DNA from: Streptomyces sp. NBC_00289
GTDB lineage: Bacteria; Actinomycetota; Actinomycetes; Streptomycetales; Streptomycetaceae
Direction: 5' to 3'
Assembly (NCBI RefSeq): GCF_041435115.1
Contig: NZ_CP108046.1
Span: 5,456,001 to 5,520,000 of the forward strand
Length of the DNA stretch: 64,000 bases
The notes beneath the pieces were generated by a model. That model was not told the DNA's origin. It made no database searches and saw nothing but the letters and a program-made list of their open reading frames with translations. How positions within the stretch are numbered: position 1 is the stretch's first letter; each line of letters starts with the position of its first letter. Below are positions 1 through 8,580 of the stretch, piece by piece. Position numbers and translations under genes: made by a program.

Positions 1-1274
1 TACAGGGTCTGCTTGATGGCGAGGACGTCGGGGTCGCCCGCCGCCTGCTCCAGGAACGCCTGCACGGAGGTGGAGAAGGAGTCGTAGGGGTGGTGCAGCA
101 GCACGTCCCGGTTGCGCAGGGCCGCGAAGATGTCGGGCGCGGAGGCCGACTCCACCTCGGCGAGCTCGCGGTGGGTGCCGGCGATGAACTTCTGGTACTT
201 CAGCTCCGGCCGGTCGAGGCTGTGGATGCGAAAGAGGCCGGTGAGGTCCAGGGGGCCGGGCAGCGGGTACACCTCCGCCTCGCTGATCTTCAGCTCCCGC
301 ACCAGCAGGTCGAGCACCTCGCGGTCGATGGACTCCTCGACCTCCAGACGCACCGGAGGCCCGAAGCGGCGCCGCATGAGCTCCTTCTCCAGCGCCTGGA
401 GCAGGTTCTCCGCGTCGTCCTCCTCGACCTCGAGGTCCTCGTTGCGGGTGAGCCGGAACGCGTGGTGCTCCAGCACCTCCATGCCCGGGAACAGCTCCTC
501 CAGGTGGGCGCCGATGACGTCCTCGATGGGGACGTAGCGGCCCGGGGAGCTCTCCAGGAACCGGGACAGCAGCGGGGGCACCTTGACGCGGGCGAAGTGG
601 CGGTGGCCGCTGACCGGGTTGCGCACGATGACCGCGAGGTTGAGCGAGAGACCCGAGATGTACGGGAAGGGGTGCGCGGGGTCGACGGCCAGCGGGGTCA
701 GCACCGGGAAGATCTGGTGCCGGAACAGTGTGAAGAGGCGGGCCTGTTCCTTCTCGGTCAGCTCGCTCCAGCGGACCAGGTGGATGCCCTCCTCCGCGAG
801 GGCGGGGGCGACGTCCTCGTGGTAGCAGGCGGCGTGCCGGGCCATGAGTTCGCGTGAGCGGGCCCAGATCATCTCCAGTACCTCGCGGGGCTGGAGGCCG
901 GACGCGGACCGGGTGGCGACACCGGTGGCGATACGGCGCTTCAGACCGGCGACCCGGACCATGAAGAACTCGTCCAGGTTGCTGGCGAAGATCGCGAGGA
1001 AGTTCGCGCGTTCGAGCAGGGGTGTGTTCGGGTCCTCGGCGAGTTCCAGGACGCGCTCGTTGAAGGCGAGCCAGCTGCGCTCCCGGTCGAGGAAACGGCC
1101 CTGCGGCAGCTGGGGACCGTCGTAGGGCGACTCCTCGTACTCGTCGAGGTCGGCATCGAGGTCGGGTTCCAGATCGGAGACCACCGCCGCCACCGTGTGC
1201 GGGCGGTGCGCGGCTATGGAGCCCACGGAGGGCTGCGCGTGCTGGACCTGTGCCTGGGCGTCTGGCTGGCTCAT
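1..1274 (-). CDS. ppk: Polyphosphate kinase, N-terminal part (cut by window edge)
   Basis: Reads from an ATG at 1274 leftward off the window; 424 codons are present and the C-terminal half is missing. PPK1 reversibly transfers the terminal phosphate of ATP to polyphosphate. Visible PPK1 signatures are [16 protein letters not shown] near residue 60, NLDEFFMVR near residue 100, the [11 protein letters not shown] block and, at the edge, the start of AIKQTL of the catalytic core. The first 55 residues are acidic and low in complexity, as in other Streptomyces PPKs. The ATG is preceded by AT-poorer but A-containing sequence typical of a start here. It is monocistronic from the 5' side. Confidence 0.95.
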   Translation of the reverse strand, partial: MSQPDAQAQVQHAQPSVGSIAAHRPHTVAAVVSDLEPDLDADLDEYEESPYDGPQLPQGRFLDRERSWLAFNERVLELAEDPNTPLLERANFLAIFASNLDEFFMVRVAGLKRRIATGVATRSASGLQPREVLEMIWARSRELMARHAACYHEDVAPALAEEGIHLVRWSELTEKEQARLFTLFRHQIFPVLTPLAVDPAHPFPYISGLSLNLAVIVRNPVSGHRHFARVKVPPLLSRFLESSPGRYVPIEDVIGAHLEELFPGMEVLEHHAFRLTRNEDLEVEEDDAENLLQALEKELMRRRFGPPVRLEVEESIDREVLDLLVRELKISEAEVYPLPGPLDLTGLFRIHSLDRPELKYQKFIAGTHRELAEVESASAPDIFAALRNRDVLLHHPYDSFSTSVQAFLEQAAGDPDVLAIKQTL

Positions 1275-1560
1275 GGAGCCATTCTTCCGCGCCGAGAGGG
1301 AAATGGGCGCGTCGGAAAGCGCGGGAGGGAGCGCGGCGACAGCGCGGACGCCTGCGTTCTGCGTGATTCCCAGGGTTCCTTCGGGCGGCGGCGAAGGCTC
1401 TGGCACGGCGGGCTTCATTCGCCGAGCGTCGCAAGCTCGTCTGAACCACTGGTTACAGGGACATGGCGTGCGGGATATCTGGGGGCGGCTCACGGGCGTC
1501 CGCAGGGCCGCCCGCCGTACGTCCCTCCGCGGGGCGGAGGCGTACGACGGCCGGCGGGGT
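1275..1560. promoter_or_regulatory. ppk upstream region with hairpin
   Basis: No gene is visible in these 286 bases. The right part should hold the ppk promoter; I cannot pick a convincing -10/-35 pair. At 1524-1540 a hairpin (CCTCCGC, 3-base loop, GCGGAGG) lies inside a longer imperfect stem from about 1511 to 1556. It sits 20 bases past the stop of the permease that reads leftward, so it probably terminates that operon. Confidence 0.45.
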
Positions 1561-2559
1561 TCAGGCGGTACGGCGGCGCAGCAGCGCGAACGCGGCGGTG
1601 ACGACCGCGGCGGCGACGGCCAGGACGATGCCGGTCTCCATGAGCTGGAGGGGCCAGTAGTGGGAGCGGGGGTGGTAGTCGGTGTAGAGGCCGACGGCGT
1701 CGAGGCGGTCGTAGAGGGCGGCGCAGTCCGGGACCGTGCTGCTGCCGCAGCGGGGCACGGCGAGGTGCTCGCCGGTGGAGGTGAGGACGCCCGTGGCGAC
1801 GGTGATGCCCGAGCCGGGGGCGCCACCGCTGCGGAGATCGCCGACGGCGGTGACGGTGGGCCAGAGGTACGGCATGGTCAGGTGGGCCGCCGCCCACAGA
1901 CAGGCGGTGGCGCACGCTCCGGTCACGAGCGCGCCGAGGGAGTTGCGCAGGACCAGACCCGCGAGGGCGCCGATGGCGAGACCGGCCAGGGCCAGGGCGA
2001 CCAGGACGGGGCCGCCCGCGTAGAAGGTCGGCACGTCGGACCAGGGCTTGGCGGTGTCGATGCGGCCGTCGCCCGCCGACCAGGCCAGGTGGTGCAGCGG
2101 GACGAGCAGACCGGTGACCGCGGTGACCAGGGCGGCCGGCAGGGAGAGCTTCGTGGCGAGCCAGCGGGCCGGGGAGACGCCTTGGGTCCAGGCCAGCCGG
2201 GTGGTGCCGTTCTCCGTTTCGCGGCCGGTCAGCGCGCCGCCGGCCCAGGCTGCCACGAGGAACGGAAGCGCGACGAGGGCGGTCGTCGTGTACTGGTCGA
2301 CGTTCTTGTAGCGCAGGATCGCGTCCTGGTCGTAGTGGCACCCGGCGCCCGTACGGCAGGCGTCGTACTGGTCCCAGGCCGCCGCCGCGGCGTCGGTGAG
2401 CGGGCCCCACAGCCACAGCAGCGCGGCGCCGAGCACGACGGCGAGAGCGGTCCACAGGTACAGGGCGGGGCGGTGCAGGCGCAGCAGCCAGCGGGCCAGT
2501 CGCGGTGCGGGCGAGCTGTGCTCGACGGCGGCCGGGGCGGGGGAGGTCAGGGTGCTCAC
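1561..2559 (-). CDS. ABC transporter permease (ABC-2 type)
   Basis: A 332-aa integral membrane protein with about six predicted membrane segments (first near residues 35-57, last near 305-325) and a roughly 45-residue extracytoplasmic loop after the first one. It is probably the membrane part of the exporter whose ATPase lies directly upstream: its GTG start at 2559 overlaps the ATPase stop codon (GTGA), so the two are translationally coupled. It shows the usual features of ABC-2 type permeases from YtrA-regulated cassettes. The substrate is unknown; such cassettes often respond to cell-envelope antibiotics, which is family knowledge and not visible here. Confidence 0.8.
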   Translation of the reverse strand: MSTLTSPAPAAVEHSSPAPRLARWLLRLHRPALYLWTALAVVLGAALLWLWGPLTDAAAAAWDQYDACRTGAGCHYDQDAILRYKNVDQYTTTALVALPFLVAAWAGGALTGRETENGTTRLAWTQGVSPARWLATKLSLPAALVTAVTGLLVPLHHLAWSAGDGRIDTAKPWSDVPTFYAGGPVLVALALAGLAIGALAGLVLRNSLGALVTGACATACLWAAAHLTMPYLWPTVTAVGDLRSGGAPGSGITVATGVLTSTGEHLAVPRCGSSTVPDCAALYDRLDAVGLYTDYHPRSHYWPLQLMETGIVLAVAAAVVTAAFALLRRRTA

Positions 2560-3461
2560 GCGATGTTCTCCGGTGTCTTGGCCGGGCCGGCCGGGCTCAG
2601 GGCCGGCGCCTCGGGGTTGCGCAGATGGGCGAGGAGCAGCTCCTCCAGGGAGGGCGGGCCGGTCCGCCAGCCGGCCGGGAGCGGCCCCGCCGGGCGGATC
2701 AGCGCGGAGAGCTGACGGCCGGTGGTCCGGGACTCCACGACGGTGTGCGGCTCGAGAGGGGTGTCCGCGGGGACGGACACGCGCAGGTGCGCCTCGAGCA
2801 ACTCGTCCAGTTCACCGGCCAGTCGGACCCGGCCGCCGCCGACCAGCAGGAGATGGTCGCAGGATTCCTCCAGCTCGGCGATGACGTGCGAGGACATCAC
2901 GATCGTCGTGCCGTGCAGGGCCGCCTGGCCCATCAGCAGGCCCATCACCTCGTGCCGGGCCAGCGGATCGAGGTCGGCCATCGGCTCGTCCAGCAGGAGC
3001 AGTTCGGGTCGCTTGCCGAGGGCCAGGGCGAGCGCCACCCGGGTGCGCTGGCCGCCGGAGAGCGCGCGGATGCGCTTGTGCGGGTCGAGGTCGCCGGTGG
3101 TCACGATCCGCTCGGCTGTCCGCGCGTCCCAGCGGGCGGGGTTGAGGTCGGCGCCCATCCGCAGTGTCTCGGTGACCGTGAGCTGCGGGTACTGCGGCTT
3201 GTCCTGGGCGACGAAGCCGACGCGGGTGCGGGCGGCGGCCGGGTCGGTGCCGAGGACGGTGACCGTGCCCTCGGTCGGGGCCAGCAGTCCGGCGGTCAGG
3301 GCGAGCAGGGTGGACTTTCCGGAGCCGTTGGGCCCGACGACCGCGCAGACGCGGCCGGCGGGCAGCCGGAAGGAGCAGTCGCGCAGCGCCCAGCCCCCTC
3401 GTCGTCCGAACTGTTTGCCGAGGCCGGCGGCCTCCAGCGCGGTGTCGGCGGAGTCGGTCAT
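2556..3461 (-). CDS. ABC transporter ATP-binding protein
   Basis: A 301-aa nucleotide-binding subunit. Walker A is GPNGSGKST near residue 38, the signature is LSGGQ, Walker B is LLLLDEP, and the H-loop histidine is in SSHV. The ATG at 3461 overlaps the stop of the GntR regulator (ATGA), which fixes this start although the frame stays open far upstream. The C-terminal 90 residues after the ATPase core resemble the extension of drug-type ABC-2 ATPases. It should power the permease at 1561-2559. Order regulator-ATPase-permease is that of YtrA-type operons. Confidence 0.9.
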   Translation of the reverse strand: MTDSADTALEAAGLGKQFGRRGGWALRDCSFRLPAGRVCAVVGPNGSGKSTLLALTAGLLAPTEGTVTVLGTDPAAARTRVGFVAQDKPQYPQLTVTETLRMGADLNPARWDARTAERIVTTGDLDPHKRIRALSGGQRTRVALALALGKRPELLLLDEPMADLDPLARHEVMGLLMGQAALHGTTIVMSSHVIAELEESCDHLLLVGGGRVRLAGELDELLEAHLRVSVPADTPLEPHTVVESRTTGRQLSALIRPAGPLPAGWRTGPPSLEELLLAHLRNPEAPALSPAGPAKTPENIA

Positions 3462-3877
3462 GACGGGTCCCCCTGGGAGTGCGAGAGCGCGTGCGTGGCG
3501 GGCTGGGCGAAGTGCTTGTCGAGTACGGCGGTGAAGAGCGCGGCGGCGTCGTCCCGGTCCAGGCCGGCCTCGCGGGCGCGGGCCGCCCACGCCTCCAGCT
3601 CCCCGTGCAGCGGGGAGTCGGCCGGGGTGGTGCCGAGTGACCGCCGGACGAAGGTGCCGAGTCCCCGGCGCGCCTCGACCAGGCCCTCGCGCTCCAGCTC
3701 GCGGTAGGCCTTGAGCACGGTGTTGGGGTTGATGGCGGTGGCCTCGACGACCTCGCGGGCCGTGGGCAGCCGGTCGCCCGGTTCGAGGTGCCCCAGCCGC
3801 AGCGCCTGTTTGGTCTGCTGGACGATCTGGACGTAGGTGGCCACCCCGCTGTGCCGGTCGATGCGGTATTCCACCAC
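3458..3877 (-). CDS. GntR-family regulator, YtrA subfamily
   Basis: A 139-aa protein with an N-terminal winged helix (residues about 10-75, including GDRLPTAREV and INPNTVLKAYRELEREGLV) and a short helical C-terminal tail of about 60 residues. That small effector tail defines the YtrA subgroup, which regulates linked ABC transporters. I take the GTG at 3877, 10 bases after GAAAGGG; a second GTG follows directly. It is the first gene of a coupled three-gene operon. A perfect palindrome right upstream (3882-3919) is very likely its operator, giving autoregulation. The signal it senses cannot be read from the sequence. Confidence 0.9.
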   Translation of the reverse strand: MVEYRIDRHSGVATYVQIVQQTKQALRLGHLEPGDRLPTAREVVEATAINPNTVLKAYRELEREGLVEARRGLGTFVRRSLGTTPADSPLHGELEAWAARAREAGLDRDDAAALFTAVLDKHFAQPATHALSHSQGDPS

Positions 3878-3881
3878 TCGA

Positions 3882-3919
3882 CAACACCCTTTCACTAATT
3901 GAGTAGTGAAAGGGTGTTG
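3882..3919. promoter_or_regulatory. 38-bp perfect palindrome, probable GntR/YtrA operator
   Basis: Arms CAACACCCTTTCACTA (3882-3897) and TAGTGAAAGGGTGTTG (3904-3919) are exact inverted copies around a 6-base spacer. The element starts 5 bases upstream of the GntR start and lies 67 bases upstream of the divergent sigma factor gene, so one bound dimer could control both operons. Its AT content is far above the surroundings, as expected of a promoter-operator. The right arm also supplies the ribosome binding site of the regulator gene. Confidence 0.8.
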
Positions 3920-3986
3920 CAGATGGGGCCGGAAAGTCAAGCGTGGTTTCGTGAACCGATCGGCACCGCCGGTCCGATGAGGGGAC

Positions 3987-4547
3987 GTGAGCGGAACGAG
4001 AAGCGACGGGGAACTGCTGCGGGCCATCGCCGCTGACGGGGACCGGCGCGCCTTCGAGGAGCTGTACCGGCGCTACGCGCCCTGGCTGACCGCCCGTCTG
4101 CGGGGCCGCTGTGCCGACGCCGGGATCGTCGACGACGTCGTACAGGAGACGTTCCTCGCGGTGTGGCGGGGCACGGCGCGCCATCGCGAGGACGGGAGCG
4201 CCGGGAGCGCCGGGGACGCCGCCGGATGGCTGTGGCGCATCGGGTCGCGGCGGCTGATCGACGTGCTGCGCGGCGACGGGGCACGCGGCCGGCTGCGGCA
4301 GGCACTGACGCGGCTGCGGCACCGGAACGAGGCGTCGGCGGAGGAACGCGTCCTCGCCGGGGTGGAGCACGGAGACCTCGCCGGGGCCCTGGTGCGGCTG
4401 TCGCCGGAACTGCGGGCGGTGCTCCAGGCCACGGTCATCGACGGGCTGACCACCCGTGAGGCGGCCGTCCTGCTCGGGATACCCCCGGGCACGGTCAAGA
4501 CGCGGGCGATGCGGGCCCGTAAGCAACTGCGGGAGGCGCTGGCATGA
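3987..4547 (+). CDS. RNA polymerase sigma factor, ECF type
   Basis: A 186-aa protein with sigma region 2 (about residues 25-95: FEELYRRYAPWL, DDVVQETFLAVW) and region 4 (about 125-183: LSPELRAVLQATVIDGLTTREAAVLLGIPPGTVKTR, a helix-turn-helix). There is no region 1 or 3, so it is an ECF factor. The GTG start follows GAGGGGA with unusually short spacing. Its stop overlaps the ATG of the zinc-binding anti-sigma protein (ATGA). It probably directs RNA polymerase to its own operon when released. The following ABC genes point to a cell-envelope stress role (inference). Confidence 0.9.
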   Translation: MSGTRSDGELLRAIAADGDRRAFEELYRRYAPWLTARLRGRCADAGIVDDVVQETFLAVWRGTARHREDGSAGSAGDAAGWLWRIGSRRLIDVLRGDGARGRLRQALTRLRHRNEASAEERVLAGVEHGDLAGALVRLSPELRAVLQATVIDGLTTREAAVLLGIPPGTVKTRAMRARKQLREALA

Positions 4548-5374
4548 CCTGGCACGTGACCGAGGAGGACCTGCGGGCCTACGCCCAGAACGAGTTGGCG
4601 CCCCCCGCCCTGTGGTCCGCCGACACCCACCTCACCGCCTGCGCCCGGTGCCGGGCCGTCCTCGCCGAGGCCGGCGACACCGCCGCCCTCGACGCCGGAT
4701 GGGAACGGCTGGACGCCGAACTGGACGCGCCCCGGCCGGGCCGGCTCGAGTCGCTCCTGGTGCGGCTCGGGGTGCCCGACCACATCGCGCGGCTGCTCGC
4801 GGCCGCGCCCGTGCTGCGCCGCTCCTGGCTGGGCGCGGTCGTCGCCGTGCTCGGCATGACCGTGCTCGCCACCCACACGGCCCGGACCACCGGCTCGCCC
4901 GCCCTCTTCCTCGCCCTCGCCCCGCTGCTGCCGCTCGGCGGCGTCGCCCTGTCGTACGGGCCCGCGCTGGACCCGACGTACGAGATGGCCGTCGTCTCGC
5001 CGACGCACGGCTTCCGGCTGCTGATGATCCGGACCGTCGCCGTGCTCGCCGCCGGGGTCGGCCTGAACGGGCTGGCCACCCTCGCCCTGCCCGGCTACGG
5101 GCTGAGCGCGCTCGGCTGGCTGCTGCCCGCGTTCGCCCTCACCTCGACCTCCCTCGCGCTGACCCCGCGCCTCGGACCGGTCCTCGCGCCCTCCGCCGTC
5201 GGCGTGGGCTGGGCCGTGCTGCTGCTCGTGGCACGCCAGGCCGCCGACGGCGGAACCCTCGCACCGTTCACCGCGGCCGGACAGGGCGTGGCCGCGGCAG
5301 TCGCCGCGCTCGCCGCCGGCCTGCTCTTCGCGGTACGCGACCGCTTCGATTTCTCCCAGAGGAGTGCCGCATGA
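4544..5374 (+). CDS. Membrane-bound anti-sigma factor with zinc-binding motif
   Basis: A 276-aa protein. The cytoplasmic N-terminus carries H29-x3-C33-x2-C36, the core of the ZAS zinc-binding anti-sigma motif. The rest has about six hydrophobic segments from residue 95 to 265, so it is an integral membrane protein. It is predicted to bind the upstream sigma factor and release it on a membrane signal. It overlaps both neighbours by 4 bases, so sigma, anti-sigma and transporter are made together. The multi-pass form differs from the usual single-pass anti-sigma factors. Confidence 0.85.
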   Translation: MTWHVTEEDLRAYAQNELAPPALWSADTHLTACARCRAVLAEAGDTAALDAGWERLDAELDAPRPGRLESLLVRLGVPDHIARLLAAAPVLRRSWLGAVVAVLGMTVLATHTARTTGSPALFLALAPLLPLGGVALSYGPALDPTYEMAVVSPTHGFRLLMIRTVAVLAAGVGLNGLATLALPGYGLSALGWLLPAFALTSTSLALTPRLGPVLAPSAVGVGWAVLLLVARQAADGGTLAPFTAAGQGVAAAVAALAAGLLFAVRDRFDFSQRSAA

Positions 5375-6231
5375 CCCCCACCGTCTCCGCCGCCGGGCTG
5401 TGCCTGCGTTACGGCGGTACCCGTGCCCTCGACGACGTGTCGCTACGGCTGACACGGGGCGTCACCGGGCTGCTCGGGCCCAACGGGGCGGGCAAGACGA
5501 CCCTGTTGAGGGTGCTGGCCACGGCCGTGCCCGCCGATCAGGGGGCCTTCACCGTGCTCGGCCACGACCCGGGAACGGCGCTCGGCCGGCAGGAGGTGCG
5601 GCGCCGGCTCGGCTATCTGCCGCAGACACCCGGCTTCCACCCCGACTTCACGGCCTTCGAGTTCGTCGACTACGTGGCGATCCTGAAGGAGCTCACCGAC
5701 CGCGCGGTACGCCACCGGGAGGTGCGGCGCGTCCTGGACCAGGTCGACCTCGCCGACATGCGCGGCAGGCGCATCAAGAAGCTGTCCGGCGGCATGCGGC
5801 AGCGGGTCGCGCTGGCCGCCGCGCTCGTCGGCGACCCAGACTTCCTCGTCCTCGACGAGCCGACCGTGGGACTCGACCCCGAACAGCGCATGCGGTTCCG
5901 GGAGTTGATCGCCGAGGCCGGAGAGGGCCGGACGGTCCTGCTGTCCACCCACCAGACCGAGGACGTGGCGATGCTCTGCCACCGGGTCCTGGTCATGGCG
6001 GACGGACACATCCACTTCGACGGCACCCCCGCCGAGCTGACCGCCCGGGCGGCCGGCCGGGTGTGGAGCAGCACCGAACGCGCCCCCGGCGCCAGGGCGG
6101 GCTGGCGCACCGGCACCGGCTCCTTCCGCAACGTGGGCGATCCACCCGGCGGCGCCGACCTCCTCGAACCCACCCTGGAGGACGGCTACCTGCTCACTCT
6201 CGACGGCACGGACGCGGAGGTGGCGGCATGA
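5371..6231 (+). CDS. ABC transporter ATP-binding protein
   Basis: A 286-aa ATPase. Walker A GPNGAGKTT near residue 36, Q-loop in YLPQTPGF, signature LSGGMRQRV, Walker B FLVLDEP, H-loop STHQ. The ATG overlaps the stop of the anti-sigma gene. Residues 225-286 form an extension after the nucleotide-binding core. It pairs with the membrane proteins encoded by the next two genes. It is only distantly related to the ATPase at 2556-3461, so the two transporters are separate systems and not a simple duplication. Confidence 0.92.
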   Translation: MTPTVSAAGLCLRYGGTRALDDVSLRLTRGVTGLLGPNGAGKTTLLRVLATAVPADQGAFTVLGHDPGTALGRQEVRRRLGYLPQTPGFHPDFTAFEFVDYVAILKELTDRAVRHREVRRVLDQVDLADMRGRRIKKLSGGMRQRVALAAALVGDPDFLVLDEPTVGLDPEQRMRFRELIAEAGEGRTVLLSTHQTEDVAMLCHRVLVMADGHIHFDGTPAELTARAAGRVWSSTERAPGARAGWRTGTGSFRNVGDPPGGADLLEPTLEDGYLLTLDGTDAEVAA

Positions 6232-7757
6232 GTGGCACGCTCCTGGAGGCGGCGGCCCCGGCCGTCGTGACGACCCAGCCGAGCCGCTCCTGGGCGGCCG
6301 TGTTCACCCTCGCCCGTTTCGAGGCGCGCAAGCTGCTGTCGCGCGTCCTCGTCCTCCTCGCGCTGGCCGCGTACACCGGCTGGATCGTGTGGCGCACCCG
6401 GGACGCCTTCGACGGCTACCCGGCCCTCCAGGACGCCGACCGCGCCACCCAGGGCGGGCCGCTCCTCGTCGGCCTCGCGGTGCTGCTGTGCGTGAACCAC
6501 GCGATGCTGCGCTCCAGGCGGCACGACACCGAACGGCACCTCGCCGTCCTGGTCCTCCAGCCGTGGCAGCGTACGGCCGCCCACGTGCTGTCGGTGGCCC
6601 CGGTCGCGGTGCTCGTCACCGTGGGCGTCGCCGTCCAGTTCGCCTGGCAGGCGCTGCGGCCCGGCGCGATCGGGCACGGCTCGCCGTCCGAACTGCTCGT
6701 CGGACCGCTGGTGGTGCTGCTGTTCGGGGCGGTCGGCGCGCTGCTCGCCCGGGTGCTGTCGTCGCTGATCACGGCCCCGCTACTGATCGTCTTCTGCCTG
6801 CTGGTGTTCCTCCTCGGCACGATCCCCTCCCCAGGCGACGACGGCACGAGGTGGCTGTACCCGGTGGTCGGCGAGAACACCGCCAAGACGCTGCCGTCCG
6901 ACCTGCTGGGCCGGCCCGCCGCCTGGCACGCCCTCTACCTCCTCGGCCTGGCCCTGTCCGTGGCCCTGTGCGCGATCGTGGCCCATGCCGGCCGCACCCC
7001 GCACGCCCTCAAGGCCGTCCTCGGCGGCGCCCTCGTGCTGGCCGTGGTCGGCGGGGCCTGCCAGACGGCGGGCGTCCCGGCCGCGACGACCGCCGCCCGC
7101 GAACGGGCCTCGGTCACCCCGGAGAAGGAACAGACCTGCGTCCGCGAAGGCCGCTCGACGTACTGCGCCTTCCCCGAATGGACGCCCCGCACAGGCACCT
7201 GGGCCGGGATCGTGGACCAGGTCCAGTCCCTCGCCGGCGGCACCGCGGCCACGCGGCCCCTGCTCGTACGACAGCGCGTCGAGGCCCGGTACGGCCTCTC
7301 CAGCGACAGCGCCATCGACCCGCTCACCAAGCCCGGCCAGGTGAGCGTCGGCACCGCCTGGGGCGGCAACCGCGTCCCCGAGTTCGCGGCCGCCGTCGCC
7401 TCGGTCCTGGTGGCGGGCAAGGAGAAGGCGGGCGGCGAGATGTGCGACGGCCGGATGGTGACCGTCATGTGGCTGGCGCTCGGCGCGCAGTCCGACCCGG
7501 TGGCCTCCTTCCGCAACGTGCGCCTCGACGACAGCGTGACCGGATCGGCCATCGTCCTCTCCCCGACCGACCCCCTGTCCATGACGACCGCTCAGACGGA
7601 GGTCGTACGGGAACTGTTCGACCGCCCGCGCGCCGAGGTGACGGCGAAGGTGAAGGCGAACTGGACGGAGCTGACGTCCGCGAAGGTGACCGCGGCACGC
7701 GCGGCGGAACTGCTGGGCGTGGCCGTGCCGAAGGGCGAGGACCAGTGCGACGAGTGA
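6228..7757 (+). CDS. ABC transporter membrane protein with large extracytoplasmic domain
   Basis: A 509-aa protein. Residues 1-275 hold about seven hydrophobic segments. Residues 280-509 are hydrophilic and probably outside the cell, with Cys residues in QTCVREG, TYCAFPEW, GEMCDG and DQCDE that could form disulfides. It is the membrane partner of the preceding ATPase (4-base overlap). The outer domain is unlike a plain ABC-2 permease and may sense or bind something. I do not recognise a named domain in it. Confidence 0.75.
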   Translation: MSGTLLEAAAPAVVTTQPSRSWAAVFTLARFEARKLLSRVLVLLALAAYTGWIVWRTRDAFDGYPALQDADRATQGGPLLVGLAVLLCVNHAMLRSRRHDTERHLAVLVLQPWQRTAAHVLSVAPVAVLVTVGVAVQFAWQALRPGAIGHGSPSELLVGPLVVLLFGAVGALLARVLSSLITAPLLIVFCLLVFLLGTIPSPGDDGTRWLYPVVGENTAKTLPSDLLGRPAAWHALYLLGLALSVALCAIVAHAGRTPHALKAVLGGALVLAVVGGACQTAGVPAATTAARERASVTPEKEQTCVREGRSTYCAFPEWTPRTGTWAGIVDQVQSLAGGTAATRPLLVRQRVEARYGLSSDSAIDPLTKPGQVSVGTAWGGNRVPEFAAAVASVLVAGKEKAGGEMCDGRMVTVMWLALGAQSDPVASFRNVRLDDSVTGSAIVLSPTDPLSMTTAQTEVVRELFDRPRAEVTAKVKANWTELTSAKVTAARAAELLGVAVPKGEDQCDE

Positions 7758-8485
7758 CACCGCGGACGGAGCGCGAGACGGAGCCCCAGACGACGAACTC
7801 CGTGACGGCCGAGGCCAGGACGCGCGGCTTCGCGGTGTGGCGGGCCCTGGTCGCCCCGGTCCGGCGCACGCTGCCGTGGGGGATGCTGGGCGCCGGCGGC
7901 GCCGCGGGACTGCTGCTCGCCGCACTGCCGCGGCTGTTCGAGGGTGGCTTCAACGCCTGGCTGACGCTCAACCTGCTGCGGGCCGCCGCCCTCGCGTTCG
8001 CGATGGGCCTGGCGTTCCTGCTGGACGACCCGGCCCGCGACACCACGGCAGCGGTACCGACCCCCCGGCCGGTCCGCCAGACGCTGCGGGCGGCCCTCGT
8101 CGCCCCACTCGCCGCGCTGTGGTGGACGGCCGCACTGCTCCTGGTCCCGGCGGAGCTGCGGCCCCCGGTGGGGGGCATCACCCTGGAGGCGGCCGCGACG
8201 CTCACCCTCGCCCTGGCCGCCGCGGCGGCAGCCCTGCGGTTCGGCCGGCAACCGCGGCCGGGCATCCCGGTGGCGGCCGGCCTCCTCTTCACCGCCACCC
8301 TCGCCCCGCTGCTCCTGCCGAACCGCTGGACCCTTTTCGCGATCCCGAAGGCCGCCAACTGGCAGGCGGCACACGACCGCTGGTCGGCGGTGCTGGTCGC
8401 GGCGGTGGTGGTGTGGGCGGCCTGCGGCCCGGAGCCGCTGCGACGGAGACGGTTCGGCAGGTTTTTCAGCCCGTCCGGCGCTTGA
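7754..8485 (+). CDS. Membrane protein, last gene of the sigma/ABC operon
   Basis: A 243-aa protein starting with a GTG that overlaps the preceding stop (GTGA). It has about six hydrophobic segments from residue 40 to 230 and no recognisable catalytic motif. Its position makes it a further subunit of the transporter system. The last codons and the TGA stop lie inside a repetitive Streptomyces 3'-end element, so the true C-terminus (SPSGA) has been set by that repeat. Function unknown. Confidence 0.7.
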   Translation: MTPRTERETEPQTTNSVTAEARTRGFAVWRALVAPVRRTLPWGMLGAGGAAGLLLAALPRLFEGGFNAWLTLNLLRAAALAFAMGLAFLLDDPARDTTAAVPTPRPVRQTLRAALVAPLAALWWTAALLLVPAELRPPVGGITLEAAATLTLALAAAAAALRFGRQPRPGIPVAAGLLFTATLAPLLLPNRWTLFAIPKAANWQAAHDRWSAVLVAAVVVWAACGPEPLRRRRFGRFFSPSGA

Positions 8486-8535
8486 GGACGAGGCCGTTCA
8501 GGCCGAGGCGAGGGGCTGGGGGCGGCAGCCCCCAG
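8466..8535 (+). repeat. Streptomyces 3'-end repeat with terminator hairpin
   Basis: The stretch containing CAGCCCGTCCGGCGCTTGAG is a sequence I know as a very common intergenic repeat in Streptomyces genomes, usually next to the ends of genes. Here it includes the stop codon at 8483-8485. It is followed by CTGGGGG-CGGCAG-CCCCCAG (8516-8535), a 7-bp stem that probably terminates the operon. An overlapping alternative stem (GGGGCTG with CAGCCCC) is also possible. Confidence 0.65.
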
Positions 8536-8580
8536 CAAGACCCCCACCGGCGCCGGTGACCGACGAACCGGCGCCGACCG

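Noticed and set aside
3462..4526. Long upstream extension of the ABC ATPase at 2556-3461
   Set aside because: The frame is open only because of high GC. It would run through the GntR gene, the palindrome and the sigma gene; the ATGA overlap fixes the true start.
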